NCBI RefSeq assembly: GCF_016464305.1 | Contig: NZ_JAEIOJ010000006.1 | Location: 310,001 to 374,000 of the forward strand | DNA: 64,000 nt | Direction of reading: 5' to 3' | Origin: Umezawaea beigongshangensis | Lineage (GTDB): Bacteria > Actinomycetota > Actinomycetes > Mycobacteriales > Pseudonocardiaceae | Shown here: positions 21,021-28,627 of the stretch, in pieces | Position numbering within the stretch: position 1 is the stretch's first letter | Layout: the number at the start of each line of letters is the position of its first letter | The notes under the pieces: model-generated | The model's database searches: none | Seen by the model: the letters and a program-made list of their open reading frames with translations, nothing else | Told to the model about the DNA's origin: nothing | Position numbers and translations under genes: made by a program

Positions 21021-21430
21021 CCGTCGCCAGCGAGGAGTCGGGGACGGTGCCGATCACCGAGGACGGTGACGTGGTGCGAGTCCGCCAGCTCGCGCGGAAC
21101 TACGCCCAGCAGGTCGCGCTGTCGCTGGTGGACCAGACCAAGCTCGTGACGGCGACCAGCGAGCTCGCCCGCAACACCCTGATCTACGGCGGCGGAGGCG
21201 TGGCGCACATCGAGATCGTCGCCGACGGCCGACGCCGGGGGGTCCGGGCGTCCTTCCGCGACGAGGGACCGGGCATCCCCGACGTCTCGCTCGCGCTGGC
21301 CGACGGCTGGAGCAGCGGCAAGGGGCTCGGACTGGGCCTGAGCGGAGCGCGCCGGCTGGTCGACGAGTTCGACCTCGACACGGAGGTGGGACGCGGCACC
21401 AGCGTCACGGTGGTCAAGTGGAAGCGCTGA
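21017..21430 (+). CDS. rsbT: RsbT-type serine kinase
   Basis: 137-residue GHKL kinase. N-box TATSELARNTLIYGGGG near residues 36-52, G1 box FRDEGPGIPDV near residues 77-87, G2 loop GKGLGLGLSGARRLVDEF. In the paradigm, RsbT phosphorylates RsbR and RsbS on stress, leaves the stressosome and activates a downstream partner. Starts at a GTG overlapping the rsbS stop. Confidence 0.92.
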   Translation: MTVASEESGTVPITEDGDVVRVRQLARNYAQQVALSLVDQTKLVTATSELARNTLIYGGGGVAHIEIVADGRRRGVRASFRDEGPGIPDVSLALADGWSSGKGLGLGLSGARRLVDEFDLDTEVGRGTSVTVVKWKR

Positions 21431-22455
21431 GCGGCTTCACCTGCCTGCCGATGGTCGAGGAGGTGACCGTCGTCCGGGTCGAGGAGGCGGTCGAGGTCGG
21501 CCGCGCCCGCCGCGCCGTCTCCTCGCTGGCCGAGAGGCTCGGGTTCCCCGCCACGCGGGTCGCCGAGATCGGCCTGGCCGTCACCGAGATCGGCACCAAC
21601 CTGCACAAGCACGCGCGCGGAGGACTCGTGTTCGTGCGGTCCGTGCGCGGCACCGACCAGGCCGCCGTGGAGGTCGTCGCCGTGGACGGAGGTCCCGGCA
21701 TCGCCGACCTCGCCCGCGCCCTCGAGGACGGCAGCTCCACCGCGGGCACGCTCGGCATCGGTCTCGGAGCCGTCGCCCGCCTCGCCGATTCGAGCGCGAT
21801 CACGTCCCGGCCCGGCCGGGGAACGGCGCTCGTGGCGCGCTTCCACCCCCAGCACCGGCCGCAGGAGGAGATCCCCGAGGACGTCGCGGCGGGCATCTCG
21901 CGCCCCATCGGCAGCGAGGAGGTCTGCGGGGACGCCTACGCCGTCCGGCGCGCCCCCGGACGGCTGTCGCTGATGATGTGCGACGGCTCCGGGCACGGTC
22001 CGCTGGCCGCGTCGGCCTCCCGCGCGGCCGTGCGGGCGTTCTGCGAGCTGCGTCCCGGCCCTCCCGAGGAGACCGTCGCCCGTCTGCACGAGGTGCTGCG
22101 CGGCACCAGAGGGGGCGCCCTCGCCGTGGCCGAACTCGACCTGACCGCCAGGACGGTCCGGTTCGCGGGACTCGGCAACATCGCCGCCGCGATCCTCGGC
22201 GGTGGGCAGAAGCGGGGGATGATCTCCGTGCCGGGGGTCGCCGGGCACAACGCCCGCACCATCCGCGCCTTCGACCACGAGCTGCCGGAGGACGCCGTCG
22301 TGGTGCTGCACTCCGACGGACTCACCGAGCGGTGGACGATCGACCGCGGCGACGACCTGCTCCACGGCCCCCCGGTGCTCATCGCGGCCACCCTGCTGCG
22401 CGACGCCGGCGTGCGCAGGGACGACGCCTGCGTCCTCGTCGGCAAGCCGTGGTGA
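21418..22455 (+). CDS. HATPase-PP2C fusion phosphatase (RsbX-like)
   Basis: 345 residues. The N-terminal half (about 12-140) is a second GHKL ATPase domain: AVTEIGTNLHKHARGG N-box, VDGGPGIADL G1 box, TLGIGLGAVARLAD G2 region. The C-terminal half (~155-345) is a PP2C/SpoIIE domain with metal-binding aspartates in EEVCGDAYAV, MMCDGSGHG, VLHSDGLTERW and RRDDACVLVG. RsbX in Bacillus resets the stressosome by dephosphorylating RsbR/S; here that activity is joined to an RsbT-like domain. It starts inside the end of rsbT (13-bp overlap). Confidence 0.88.
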   Translation: MEALSGFTCLPMVEEVTVVRVEEAVEVGRARRAVSSLAERLGFPATRVAEIGLAVTEIGTNLHKHARGGLVFVRSVRGTDQAAVEVVAVDGGPGIADLARALEDGSSTAGTLGIGLGAVARLADSSAITSRPGRGTALVARFHPQHRPQEEIPEDVAAGISRPIGSEEVCGDAYAVRRAPGRLSLMMCDGSGHGPLAASASRAAVRAFCELRPGPPEETVARLHEVLRGTRGGALAVAELDLTARTVRFAGLGNIAAAILGGGQKRGMISVPGVAGHNARTIRAFDHELPEDAVVVLHSDGLTERWTIDRGDDLLHGPPVLIAATLLRDAGVRRDDACVLVGKPW

Positions 22456-24227
22456 CCGTGGCCACCGGCGAGACGCACCACGAACTGCTGCGCACCGCCG
22501 TGCACGGCGAGCCGGACGTGTTCCTGGTGCGCCAGCGCGGCCGGCAGGTGGCCGCGGCGGTCGGCTTCGACGGCCAGGACCAGATCCGGGTGGCCACGGC
22601 CCTCAGCGACGTGGGCCGCGAACTGGTCCGCCAGTCCCTGACCTCGGCGGTCGTGTTCGCGCTGCGACTCGCGCCCCGCGTGGCGCTGGTCGTGGAGCTG
22701 AGCTGGCGCGGCGGCCCCGCGAGGACCACCGGTCCCGGCTGGGACACCGCCGACCGGCTCCTGGACGAGGTGCACGTCACCGCGGGCGACGAGGGCGGCA
22801 CCGTCGTCCTGGTCAAGAGGCTGCCCGGCGGTGTCGTCGCGCCGTCGCCGGAGCACCTGATCAGGGTGCGCCGGGAACTCGGAACGCCGATCGGGAGCAC
22901 CGCTCTGGACGAGCTGCGCGCGCAGAACCAGGAACTGCTGGAGACCCTGGAGACCCTGGAGCAGAAGGGCCGGGAGCTGGAGCGCCTCAACGACGAGCTG
23001 GAGGAGACCAACCGGGGGGTGGTCGCCCTCTACAAGGAGCTGTCCGAGGAGCTGGAGGAGACCAACCGCGGCGTGGTGGCGCTGTACGCGGAGCTGGACG
23101 AGAAGTCCACGCAGCTGCGCGAGGCGGCCGAGGCCAGGACCCGCTTCTGGTCCAACATCAGCCACGAGCTGCGCACACCGGTCAACTCGGTGGTCGGGCT
23201 CACCAGGCTCCTCGCCGCGCAGGGCGCCGACCCGCTCACCGCGGACCAGCGCCGGCAGGTCGAACTGATCAACGACTCCGGCGCCACGCTGCTGGCCCTG
23301 GTCAACGAGCTGCTGGACACGGCCAAGGCCGAGTCGGGCAGCATGCGGCCCCAGCCGGTGCCGGTCGACCTCGGTTACGTCGTCGTGCAGCTGCGGGGCG
23401 CGCTGCAGCCGATGATCCGCTCGGGCGAGGTCGAACTCGTCGCCGACGACCTCCCCGCGCTGCCCCCGTTCGTCACCGACGAGACCATGCTCGTGCGCAT
23501 CCTGCGCAACGTGCTGTCCAACGGGCTCAAGTTCACCGTGCGGGGAGAGGTGCGCCTGTCGGTGCACCTCGCCGAGGACGGGAGGCACCTGCACTTCGTG
23601 GTCACCGACACCGGCATCGGCATCCCGGCCGACCAGCAGGACCGGGTGTTCGAGGAGTTCCACCAGGTGCCCGGCGCGTTGCAGGTCGGAGCGGGCGGAA
23701 CGGGACTCGGGCTGTCCTACGCGCGCAAGCTCGCCCGCATCCTCGGCGGTGACCTCGCCCTGCGCAGCGAGCCGGGGCGCGGCACCGAGGTGACGCTGCG
23801 GCTCCCGGTGGGCGCGCTGGACGACATCCCGCTGACCCCGGTCGGCACCGCGCTGCTCGTGGACGGGAACGAGGAGTCGCGCGCGCTGCTGAAGGACGTG
23901 ATCGGAGACCTCGCCCACGTGGTGGTCGAGGCGGCGGACGGCAGGACCGGGCTCACCGCGGCCACCACCGAACGTCCCGGCCTGGTCTTCCTCGACGCCG
24001 ACGCGCCCTTCGTCACCGGCGCCGAGATCCTGTCGGTGCTGCGCCGGGACGCGAACTTCAGCGCGGTGCCCGCGGTCGTGGTGTGCACCGCGGAGTCGGC
24101 CGCCCTGCACCTGACCGTGTCCGGTCTGGCGGCGTCGCTGCTGCCCAGACGGCAGATCTCGACCGAGACGGTGCGGCAGGCCGTCCGGGAAGCGCTCGTG
24201 GCCGTGCGAAGGACGGTGTCCGGATGA
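22452..24227 (+). CDS. Hybrid sensor histidine kinase with degenerate receiver
   Basis: 591 residues. Residues ~1-145 are an RsbT/RsbW-like sensor region without a clear ATP site. Residues ~155-225 form a coiled coil with a near-exact internal repeat (LEETNRGVVALYKEL and LEETNRGVVALYAEL). HisKA box FWSNISHELRTPVNS, N-box RILRNVLSNGLKFT, G1 VTDTGIGIPADQQ and G2 GTGLGLSYARKLA make a full kinase. The C-terminal receiver (~470-585) keeps the Asp in LVFLDADAP, but the usual Lys is Arg (LLPRRQ) and the acidic pair is VDG, so phosphotransfer to it is uncertain. GTG overlaps the preceding stop. It feeds a phosphorelay input into the stressosome operon. Confidence 0.88.
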   Translation: MTVATGETHHELLRTAVHGEPDVFLVRQRGRQVAAAVGFDGQDQIRVATALSDVGRELVRQSLTSAVVFALRLAPRVALVVELSWRGGPARTTGPGWDTADRLLDEVHVTAGDEGGTVVLVKRLPGGVVAPSPEHLIRVRRELGTPIGSTALDELRAQNQELLETLETLEQKGRELERLNDELEETNRGVVALYKELSEELEETNRGVVALYAELDEKSTQLREAAEARTRFWSNISHELRTPVNSVVGLTRLLAAQGADPLTADQRRQVELINDSGATLLALVNELLDTAKAESGSMRPQPVPVDLGYVVVQLRGALQPMIRSGEVELVADDLPALPPFVTDETMLVRILRNVLSNGLKFTVRGEVRLSVHLAEDGRHLHFVVTDTGIGIPADQQDRVFEEFHQVPGALQVGAGGTGLGLSYARKLARILGGDLALRSEPGRGTEVTLRLPVGALDDIPLTPVGTALLVDGNEESRALLKDVIGDLAHVVVEAADGRTGLTAATTERPGLVFLDADAPFVTGAEILSVLRRDANFSAVPAVVVCTAESAALHLTVSGLAASLLPRRQISTETVRQAVREALVAVRRTVSG

Positions 24228-25804
24228 ACTCCCCGATCGCTGCGCAGACGTCCGCGCCGAACGCCGGCGCGAGGATTCTCGTGGTCGACGACCTGGAGGC
24301 CAGCCGCTACATCATCTCCAGCTGGCTGCGGCGCAGCGGCCACGAGGTCGTCGAGGCGGTCACCGGGGGCGAGGCGCTGACGGTGCTGGGCGAGCAGGAC
24401 GTCGACCTGGTCGTGCTGGACGTGCACCTGCCGGACATGAGCGGCTTCGACGTGTGCGAGCGGATCAAGGCCGAGCCGCGCACGGCCGCGGTCCCGGTCG
24501 TCCACGTGTCGGCCACCTACGTGCAGCCCGACGACAAGACCGCGGGACTGACCCGCGGCGCGGACGCCTACCTCACCGAACCCGTCGACCCCGGCGAGCT
24601 GCTCGCCACCGTCGAGGCCGCGCTGCGCTACTACCGCGCTCGCGCCCTGGCCGAACGTCTCGCCGATCGGCTCACCCGCCTGACCAGGGCGACGCTCACG
24701 ATCAACGCCGCCGCGTCCTTCGACGCGCTCGCCACCGCCGCGGCGGCGGGCGCGGCCGACGTGCTCGACGGCGCGGCGACCGCGCTGCTGCTGACCCCGC
24801 AGGGCGACGTGCGGGTGGGCCGGGTCGAGGCCGTGGGCGAGGCGGTGGCGCTGCGCACCGAGCAGATCGCGCTGATCCAGGTGGTGGCGTCGTCCGTCAC
24901 CGCCGAGGGCGCCGGTGTCGTCGTCCTGGACGAGCCCGACTGGAACCCGGACGTCCCGCTGGCCGTGGTGGTGGCCAGGGGCAAGCCCGGTCGCCCGCCC
25001 ACGTGCATCGCCGTCGACGCGAACGCCGCGACCACGGCGGACGACCGCAACCTGCTGCTGCAACTGGGGCAGGCAGCGGCGCTGGCCGCGGACGGCCTGC
25101 GCGCCTACGCCGAGGAGCACGACCTGGCGCTGACGCTCCAGCACAGCCTGCTGCCGCGGCACCTGCCCGAGCGGGCGGAGTTGCCGATGGCGGTGCGCTA
25201 CGTGCCCGCGTCCGCGAACGCCGCGATCGGCGGTGACTTCTACGAGGTCGCGGAGCTGGACGGGCGGTTGCTCATCGCCATCGGCGACGTGTGCGGGCAC
25301 TCCATCGAAGCGGCGACGATCATGGGCGAGGTGCGGCACGCTCTGCGGGCCTACGCCGTGGAGGGACACGGTCCCGCGGAGATCCTCACGCACCTGGACG
25401 TGATGCTCCAGCAGTTCCACCCCGTGGGCGGTCTGACCACCGTCTGTCTGCTGCTCGTCGACCTGGACGAGGGGACGATGACCGTGGCCAACGCCGGGCA
25501 CGTGCCGCCGCTGATCGCCGACGAGGACGGCACCCGCTACCTCGACGTGCTGGGACCGCTGCTGGGCATCGGGCTGTCGCGGCCTCCCGCGACCCGGTTC
25601 GACCTGCCGCGGGGGAGCCTGGTCGTGCTGACCACCGACGGGTTGGTGGAGCGGTCCGGCATCGACCTGGACGAGGGCATGGAGGTCCTGCGCTCGGCCG
25701 TGTCCCGCGACGACGACCTGGAGGACCTCTGCGACCGGCTGCTGGACGAGTTCGGCCGGGGCAAGCGGGACGACATCGCTCTGCTGGCCTTCCGCCGCCA
25801 CTAG
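24224..25804 (+). CDS. Response regulator with PP2C (SpoIIE) output
   Basis: 526 residues. Receiver domain at ~18-135 (ILVVDDLEASR, phospho-Asp in LVVLDVHLPDMSG, Lys replaced in YLTEPVDPGE). A GAF-like linker covers ~150-305. A PP2C domain covers ~320-525 with NAAIGGDFYEV, LIAIGDVCGHS, VVLTTDGLVERS and KRDDIALL. It is the likely partner of the upstream kinase, converting its signal to dephosphorylation of STAS proteins. ATG overlaps the kinase stop (ATGA). Last gene of the operon; a LacI operator begins only 4 bp after its stop. Confidence 0.9.
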   Translation: MNSPIAAQTSAPNAGARILVVDDLEASRYIISSWLRRSGHEVVEAVTGGEALTVLGEQDVDLVVLDVHLPDMSGFDVCERIKAEPRTAAVPVVHVSATYVQPDDKTAGLTRGADAYLTEPVDPGELLATVEAALRYYRARALAERLADRLTRLTRATLTINAAASFDALATAAAAGAADVLDGAATALLLTPQGDVRVGRVEAVGEAVALRTEQIALIQVVASSVTAEGAGVVVLDEPDWNPDVPLAVVVARGKPGRPPTCIAVDANAATTADDRNLLLQLGQAAALAADGLRAYAEEHDLALTLQHSLLPRHLPERAELPMAVRYVPASANAAIGGDFYEVAELDGRLLIAIGDVCGHSIEAATIMGEVRHALRAYAVEGHGPAEILTHLDVMLQQFHPVGGLTTVCLLLVDLDEGTMTVANAGHVPPLIADEDGTRYLDVLGPLLGIGLSRPPATRFDLPRGSLVVLTTDGLVERSGIDLDEGMEVLRSAVSRDDDLEDLCDRLLDEFGRGKRDDIALLAFRRH

Positions 25805-25807
25805 GAC

Positions 25808-25821
25808 TGTTACCGCTAACA
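25808..25821. promoter_or_regulatory. LacI-type operator, upstream site of endo-arabinanase gene
   Basis: TGTTACCGCTAACA, a one-mismatch palindrome identical in its arms to the operator at 14041. It lies ~87 bp before the predicted -35 of the endo-arabinanase promoter and 163 bp from a second copy. Confidence 0.8.
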
Positions 25822-25894
25822 GGTGTTGGCGGACGGCGGAGCGTGCGCGTCCGGCCGGATGCGGCCACGCCGGACGTCCGGGTTCGTGCGGTCG

Positions 25895-25923
25895 TTGACA
25901 GTCCAGGTCCGCGGCGCTACGAA
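25895..25923 (+). promoter_or_regulatory. Sigma70-type promoter of endo-arabinanase gene
   Basis: Consensus -35 TTGACA at 25895-25900, 17-bp spacer, TACGAA at 25918-25923. Transcription would start near 25930, between the two operators. Confidence 0.6.
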
Positions 25924-25970
25924 TGGGGTGCTCGGCCGCTCCTGGACCGTCCCGCGCGCACGGTTGTGTG

Positions 25971-25984
25971 TGTTAGCGGTAACA
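25971..25984. promoter_or_regulatory. LacI-type operator, downstream site of endo-arabinanase gene
   Basis: TGTTAGCGGTAACA, the exact reverse complement of the site at 25808. It lies ~40 bp inside the predicted transcript. Two sites flanking a promoter are a layout for repression by looping. Confidence 0.8.
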
Positions 25985-26090
25985 GTCGGAGGTGCGCCCG
26001 CACCGGCGCGTGCGGCCGATCGTCCCGCCGCCATCGCGTTCACCCGGAGAGTCCGCCCGTGCTCCGGGAACGGAACGAGGAGGCATCACC

Positions 26091-27089
26091 GTGACCCTGC
26101 GACCCGTCCCCCACCGCACCGCACCGAGGCGCTCGGTGGCACGCGCCCTGCTCGTCGTGGCCGTGCTGGCGACGACCGCCCTCACCGTCCCGACGGCGGG
26201 GGCGGCCGCCTACCCCGGCCCCGGCGTGGTGACCGGTGACACCGGCGTGCACGACCCGGCGGTGGTCAAGCGGCCCACCGGGGGCTACCTGATCGCCCAC
26301 ACCGGGGACGGCATCAGCCTGAAGACCTCCACCGACCGCACGGCCTTCCGCAACGCGGGCGCGGCCTTCCCCGGCGGCGCGCCGTGGACCACCGCCTACA
26401 CCGGCGGCAGCCGCAGCCTGTGGGCGCCGGACCTCGCGCACCGCAACGGCCAGTACTGGCTGTACTACTCGGCCTCGACGTTCGGCTCCAACCGCTCGGC
26501 GATCTTCCTGGCCACCAGCCCCAGCGGGAACTCCGGCACCTGGACCGACCGCGGCCTGGTGATCGAGTCGCGGACCTCGGACGACTTCAACGCCATCGAC
26601 CCCAACCTGGTCGTGGACGACCAGGGCCGCTGGTGGCTGAGCTTCGGCTCGTTCTGGTCCGGGATCAAGGTGGTGGCTCTCGACGCCGGCACCGGAAAGC
26701 GGTCGGACAGCACGATCCGCTCCATCGCCGGGCGCGGTGGCGGGGCGATCGAAGCGCCGTTCATCGTGAAGAGCGGGTCGTACTACTACCTCTACGTCTC
26801 GTTCGACCTGTGCTGCCGCGGTGCGGCGAGCACCTACCGCGTCGTGGTCGGCCGCTCCACCAGCGTCACCGGCCCGTACCGCGACCGCAACGGAGTCGCG
26901 ATGACGTCCGGCGGAGGCACCGAGGTCGTGGCGAGCCACGGCAACGTCCACGGTCCCGGCCACCAGGCCGTCTTCACCGACACCGACAGCGACGTCCTCG
27001 TGTACCACTACTACGCCGACAACGGCACCCCCCTGCTGGGCATCAACCTCCTGGCCCTGGACGCGGCGGGCTGGCCCTACATCCACTGA
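26091..27089 (+). CDS. abnA: Secreted arabinan endo-1,5-alpha-L-arabinosidase (GH43)
   Basis: 332 residues. Signal peptide to about residue 40 (VARALLVVAVLATTALTVPTAGA). Five-bladed GH43 propeller: base Asp in TGVHDPAVVK, LWAPDLAHRNGQYWLYYSAS, third-blade Asp in NAIDPNLVVDDQGRWWLS, acid Glu in GGAIEAPFIVKSGSYYYLYVS, then DLCCRGAASTYRVVVGRS. These are the standard endo-arabinanase motifs. It cuts internal alpha-1,5 bonds of arabinan outside the cell. GTG at 26091 has GAGGAGG upstream. It is controlled by the two LacI-type sites and converges with lacI across a repeat array. Confidence 0.9.
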   Translation: MTLRPVPHRTAPRRSVARALLVVAVLATTALTVPTAGAAAYPGPGVVTGDTGVHDPAVVKRPTGGYLIAHTGDGISLKTSTDRTAFRNAGAAFPGGAPWTTAYTGGSRSLWAPDLAHRNGQYWLYYSASTFGSNRSAIFLATSPSGNSGTWTDRGLVIESRTSDDFNAIDPNLVVDDQGRWWLSFGSFWSGIKVVALDAGTGKRSDSTIRSIAGRGGGAIEAPFIVKSGSYYYLYVSFDLCCRGAASTYRVVVGRSTSVTGPYRDRNGVAMTSGGGTEVVASHGNVHGPGHQAVFTDTDSDVLVYHYYADNGTPLLGINLLALDAAGWPYIH

Positions 27090-27093
27090 CCCC

Positions 27094-27239
27094 GCGAGTG
27101 GAGCGTTCAGGCACCGCGAGTTGAGCGTTCAGGCACCGCGAGTGGAGCGTTCAGGACGGGCGTGCGCGCCCGGCACGTCCTGAACGCTCCACTCGTCGTG
27201 CTCGAACGCTCCACTCGTCGTGCTCGAACGCTCAACTCG
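27094..27239. repeat. Array of three direct plus three inverted ~17-22-bp repeats
   Basis: Unit GCGAGTGGAGCGTTCAGG occurs three times in direct orientation at 22-bp spacing (27094, 27116 with one change, 27138). It then appears three times inverted (27179-27195, 27204-27217, 27226-27239) at 22-bp spacing. The array is symmetric about a GC-rich centre at 27158-27176. The last inverted unit contains the stop codon of the LacI gene. The array fills the whole gap between two convergent genes. Confidence 0.9.
27139..27195. terminator. Strong hairpin at the centre of the repeat array
   Basis: The third direct and first inverted unit pair perfectly over 19 bp (27139-27157 with 27177-27195). The 19-nt loop itself contains GGGCG-TGCG-CGCCC. 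It is expected to stop transcription from both the arabinanase and lacI genes. Confidence 0.75.
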
Positions 27240-28254
27240 GGCGGCCCACGGTGCTCTGGCGGGGGATCAGGCGGTGGGAGGCTCTGACCTCCACGCCCGG
27301 CAGCGGGGTCGTGCCGGTCATGCGGCGCAGGAGGCGGTCCACCGCCGTCGTGGCGATGGCCTCCTTGTCGGGGGAGACGGTGCTGATGGTGGGGTTGGAG
27401 TAGCGGCCCTCCTCGATGTCGTCGTAGCCGATGAGCGCGATGTCCTCGGGCACGCGCAGGCCGCGGTCGAGGGCGGTGTGCAGCGCTCCGAGCGCGACGA
27501 GGTCGCTGTAGCAGAAGGCGGCGTCCGGCGGATCGGGACGGTCGAGGAGCCGGGTCATCGCCCGCGAGCCGTCGGCGCGGTTGAACCGCGGCGTGCGCAC
27601 GATCAGCGACTCGTCCACCGGCAGACCGGCGTCCTCGTGGGCGAGGCGGTAGCCGCGGGTGCGCAGCTGAGCGGCCTCTCCCGTCGGGTAGGGCTGGTCG
27701 CCGACGGCCGCGACCCGGCGCCTGCCCAGGTCGATCAGGTGCCGGGTGGCCTCGCGGGACGCCTGCACGTCGTCGATGCCGACGTGGTCGAAGGTGCCGT
27801 CGGACGTGCGTTCGCCCAGCACGACCAGCGGCAGCGTCGGATCGCAGTCGGAGAGGTCCTCCTGGGCCAGTCCGAGCGGGCTGAGGATCATCCCGTCGAA
27901 GAGGACGCCCCGCGCGCCGCGGCGGACGAGTTCGCGCTCGTGCTCGGGGTCGCCGTCGGTCTGGTCGACCAGGACGTTGTACCCGTGCTCCCGCGCCCGC
28001 GGGATGATGGCCTGCAACAGTTCCGCGAAGTAGGGCGTGTCGAGGTAGGGCACCACCACGGCGATCTGTCCCGACCGGCCGTTGGCGAGGTTGCGGGCCA
28101 GGACGTTGGGCCGGTAGTCCAGTTCGGCGATGGCGCGCTCGACCTTGAGGCGGGTGCGCTCGGTGACCGGCGCGTAGCCGTTGACCACGTTCGACACCGT
28201 CCGGGCCGACACGCCCGCGAGCAGTGCGACGTCACGCAGCGTGGCACCGCGCAT
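27232..28254 (-). CDS. LacI-family regulator of arabinan utilisation
   Basis: 340 residues. N-terminal helix-turn-helix and hinge: ATLRDVALLAGVSARTVSNVVNGYAPVTERTRLKVERAI with DYRPNVLARNLANGRS at residues ~46-61. The periplasmic-binding-protein-like effector domain runs from IAVVVPYLDTPYFAELLQAI to the end; GVLFDGMILSPLG and DIALIGYDDIEEGRYSNPTISTV are typical. It lies between the arabinanase gene and the ABC importer, so it is the best candidate to bind the TTGCAGCGC-type sites at 28392/28424, the TGTTAxCGxTAACA sites, or both. The inducer is probably an arabino-oligosaccharide. Confidence 0.9.
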   Translation of the reverse strand: MRGATLRDVALLAGVSARTVSNVVNGYAPVTERTRLKVERAIAELDYRPNVLARNLANGRSGQIAVVVPYLDTPYFAELLQAIIPRAREHGYNVLVDQTDGDPEHERELVRRGARGVLFDGMILSPLGLAQEDLSDCDPTLPLVVLGERTSDGTFDHVGIDDVQASREATRHLIDLGRRRVAAVGDQPYPTGEAAQLRTRGYRLAHEDAGLPVDESLIVRTPRFNRADGSRAMTRLLDRPDPPDAAFCYSDLVALGALHTALDRGLRVPEDIALIGYDDIEEGRYSNPTISTVSPDKEAIATTAVDRLLRRMTGTTPLPGVEVRASHRLIPRQSTVGRPS

Positions 28255-28391
28255 GGCTCTCCCTCGTCCGGGCGCCCCGGTCCCGCAGCGCTGCACGAAG
28301 TGTGGGGGAGACCTCCCCGGCCGACAACCCCGGTCCGGCCGAACCGCGCGGCCGGACCGCGGACGTGGGCCGAAGTGCGGCCAGATGCCTC

Positions 28392-28405
28392 TTGCAGCGC
28401 GGCAA
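28392..28405. promoter_or_regulatory. LacI-type operator O1 of the ABC importer operon
   Basis: TTGCAGCGCGGCAA, a near-palindrome (6 of 7 base pairs) with central GC. Its start-to-start distance to O2 is 32 bp, about three helical turns, which would put both on the same DNA face. Confidence 0.65.
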
Positions 28406-28423
28406 AACCGGGACCACACTTCT

Positions 28424-28437
28424 TTGCAGCGCAGCAA
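28424..28437. promoter_or_regulatory. LacI-type operator O2 of the ABC importer operon
   Basis: TTGCAGCGCAGCAA, differing from O1 by one base; 6 of 7 palindromic pairs. It overlaps the predicted transcription start. Confidence 0.65.
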
Positions 28438-28627
28438 GACCGGTGCCACGGCGGCGATCCCGGTCGGTTCGCCCGAGTCCCCCCGCCGTGGCGCAGTTCC
28501 CGACCGGTCCTCGGAGGCGGGCGTTCCCGCCGCACGGGGGTGGCCGCACCGCCCGACTCCTCGCTCACGTTCCGTGATGGCGGTTGCCGCACGCCCGGTG
28601 ACGTGCCGCCACAGAAAGGCGCTGTCC

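Larger units (their letters stand above)
28255..28627. other. Divergent control region, lacI / ABC importer
   Basis: 373 bp without a gene. It contains two spaced operators (28392-28405, 28424-28437). TTGCAG of the first operator can act as a -35, followed after 17 bases by CACACT (28415-28420), so the predicted start falls in the second operator. Confidence 0.55.
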
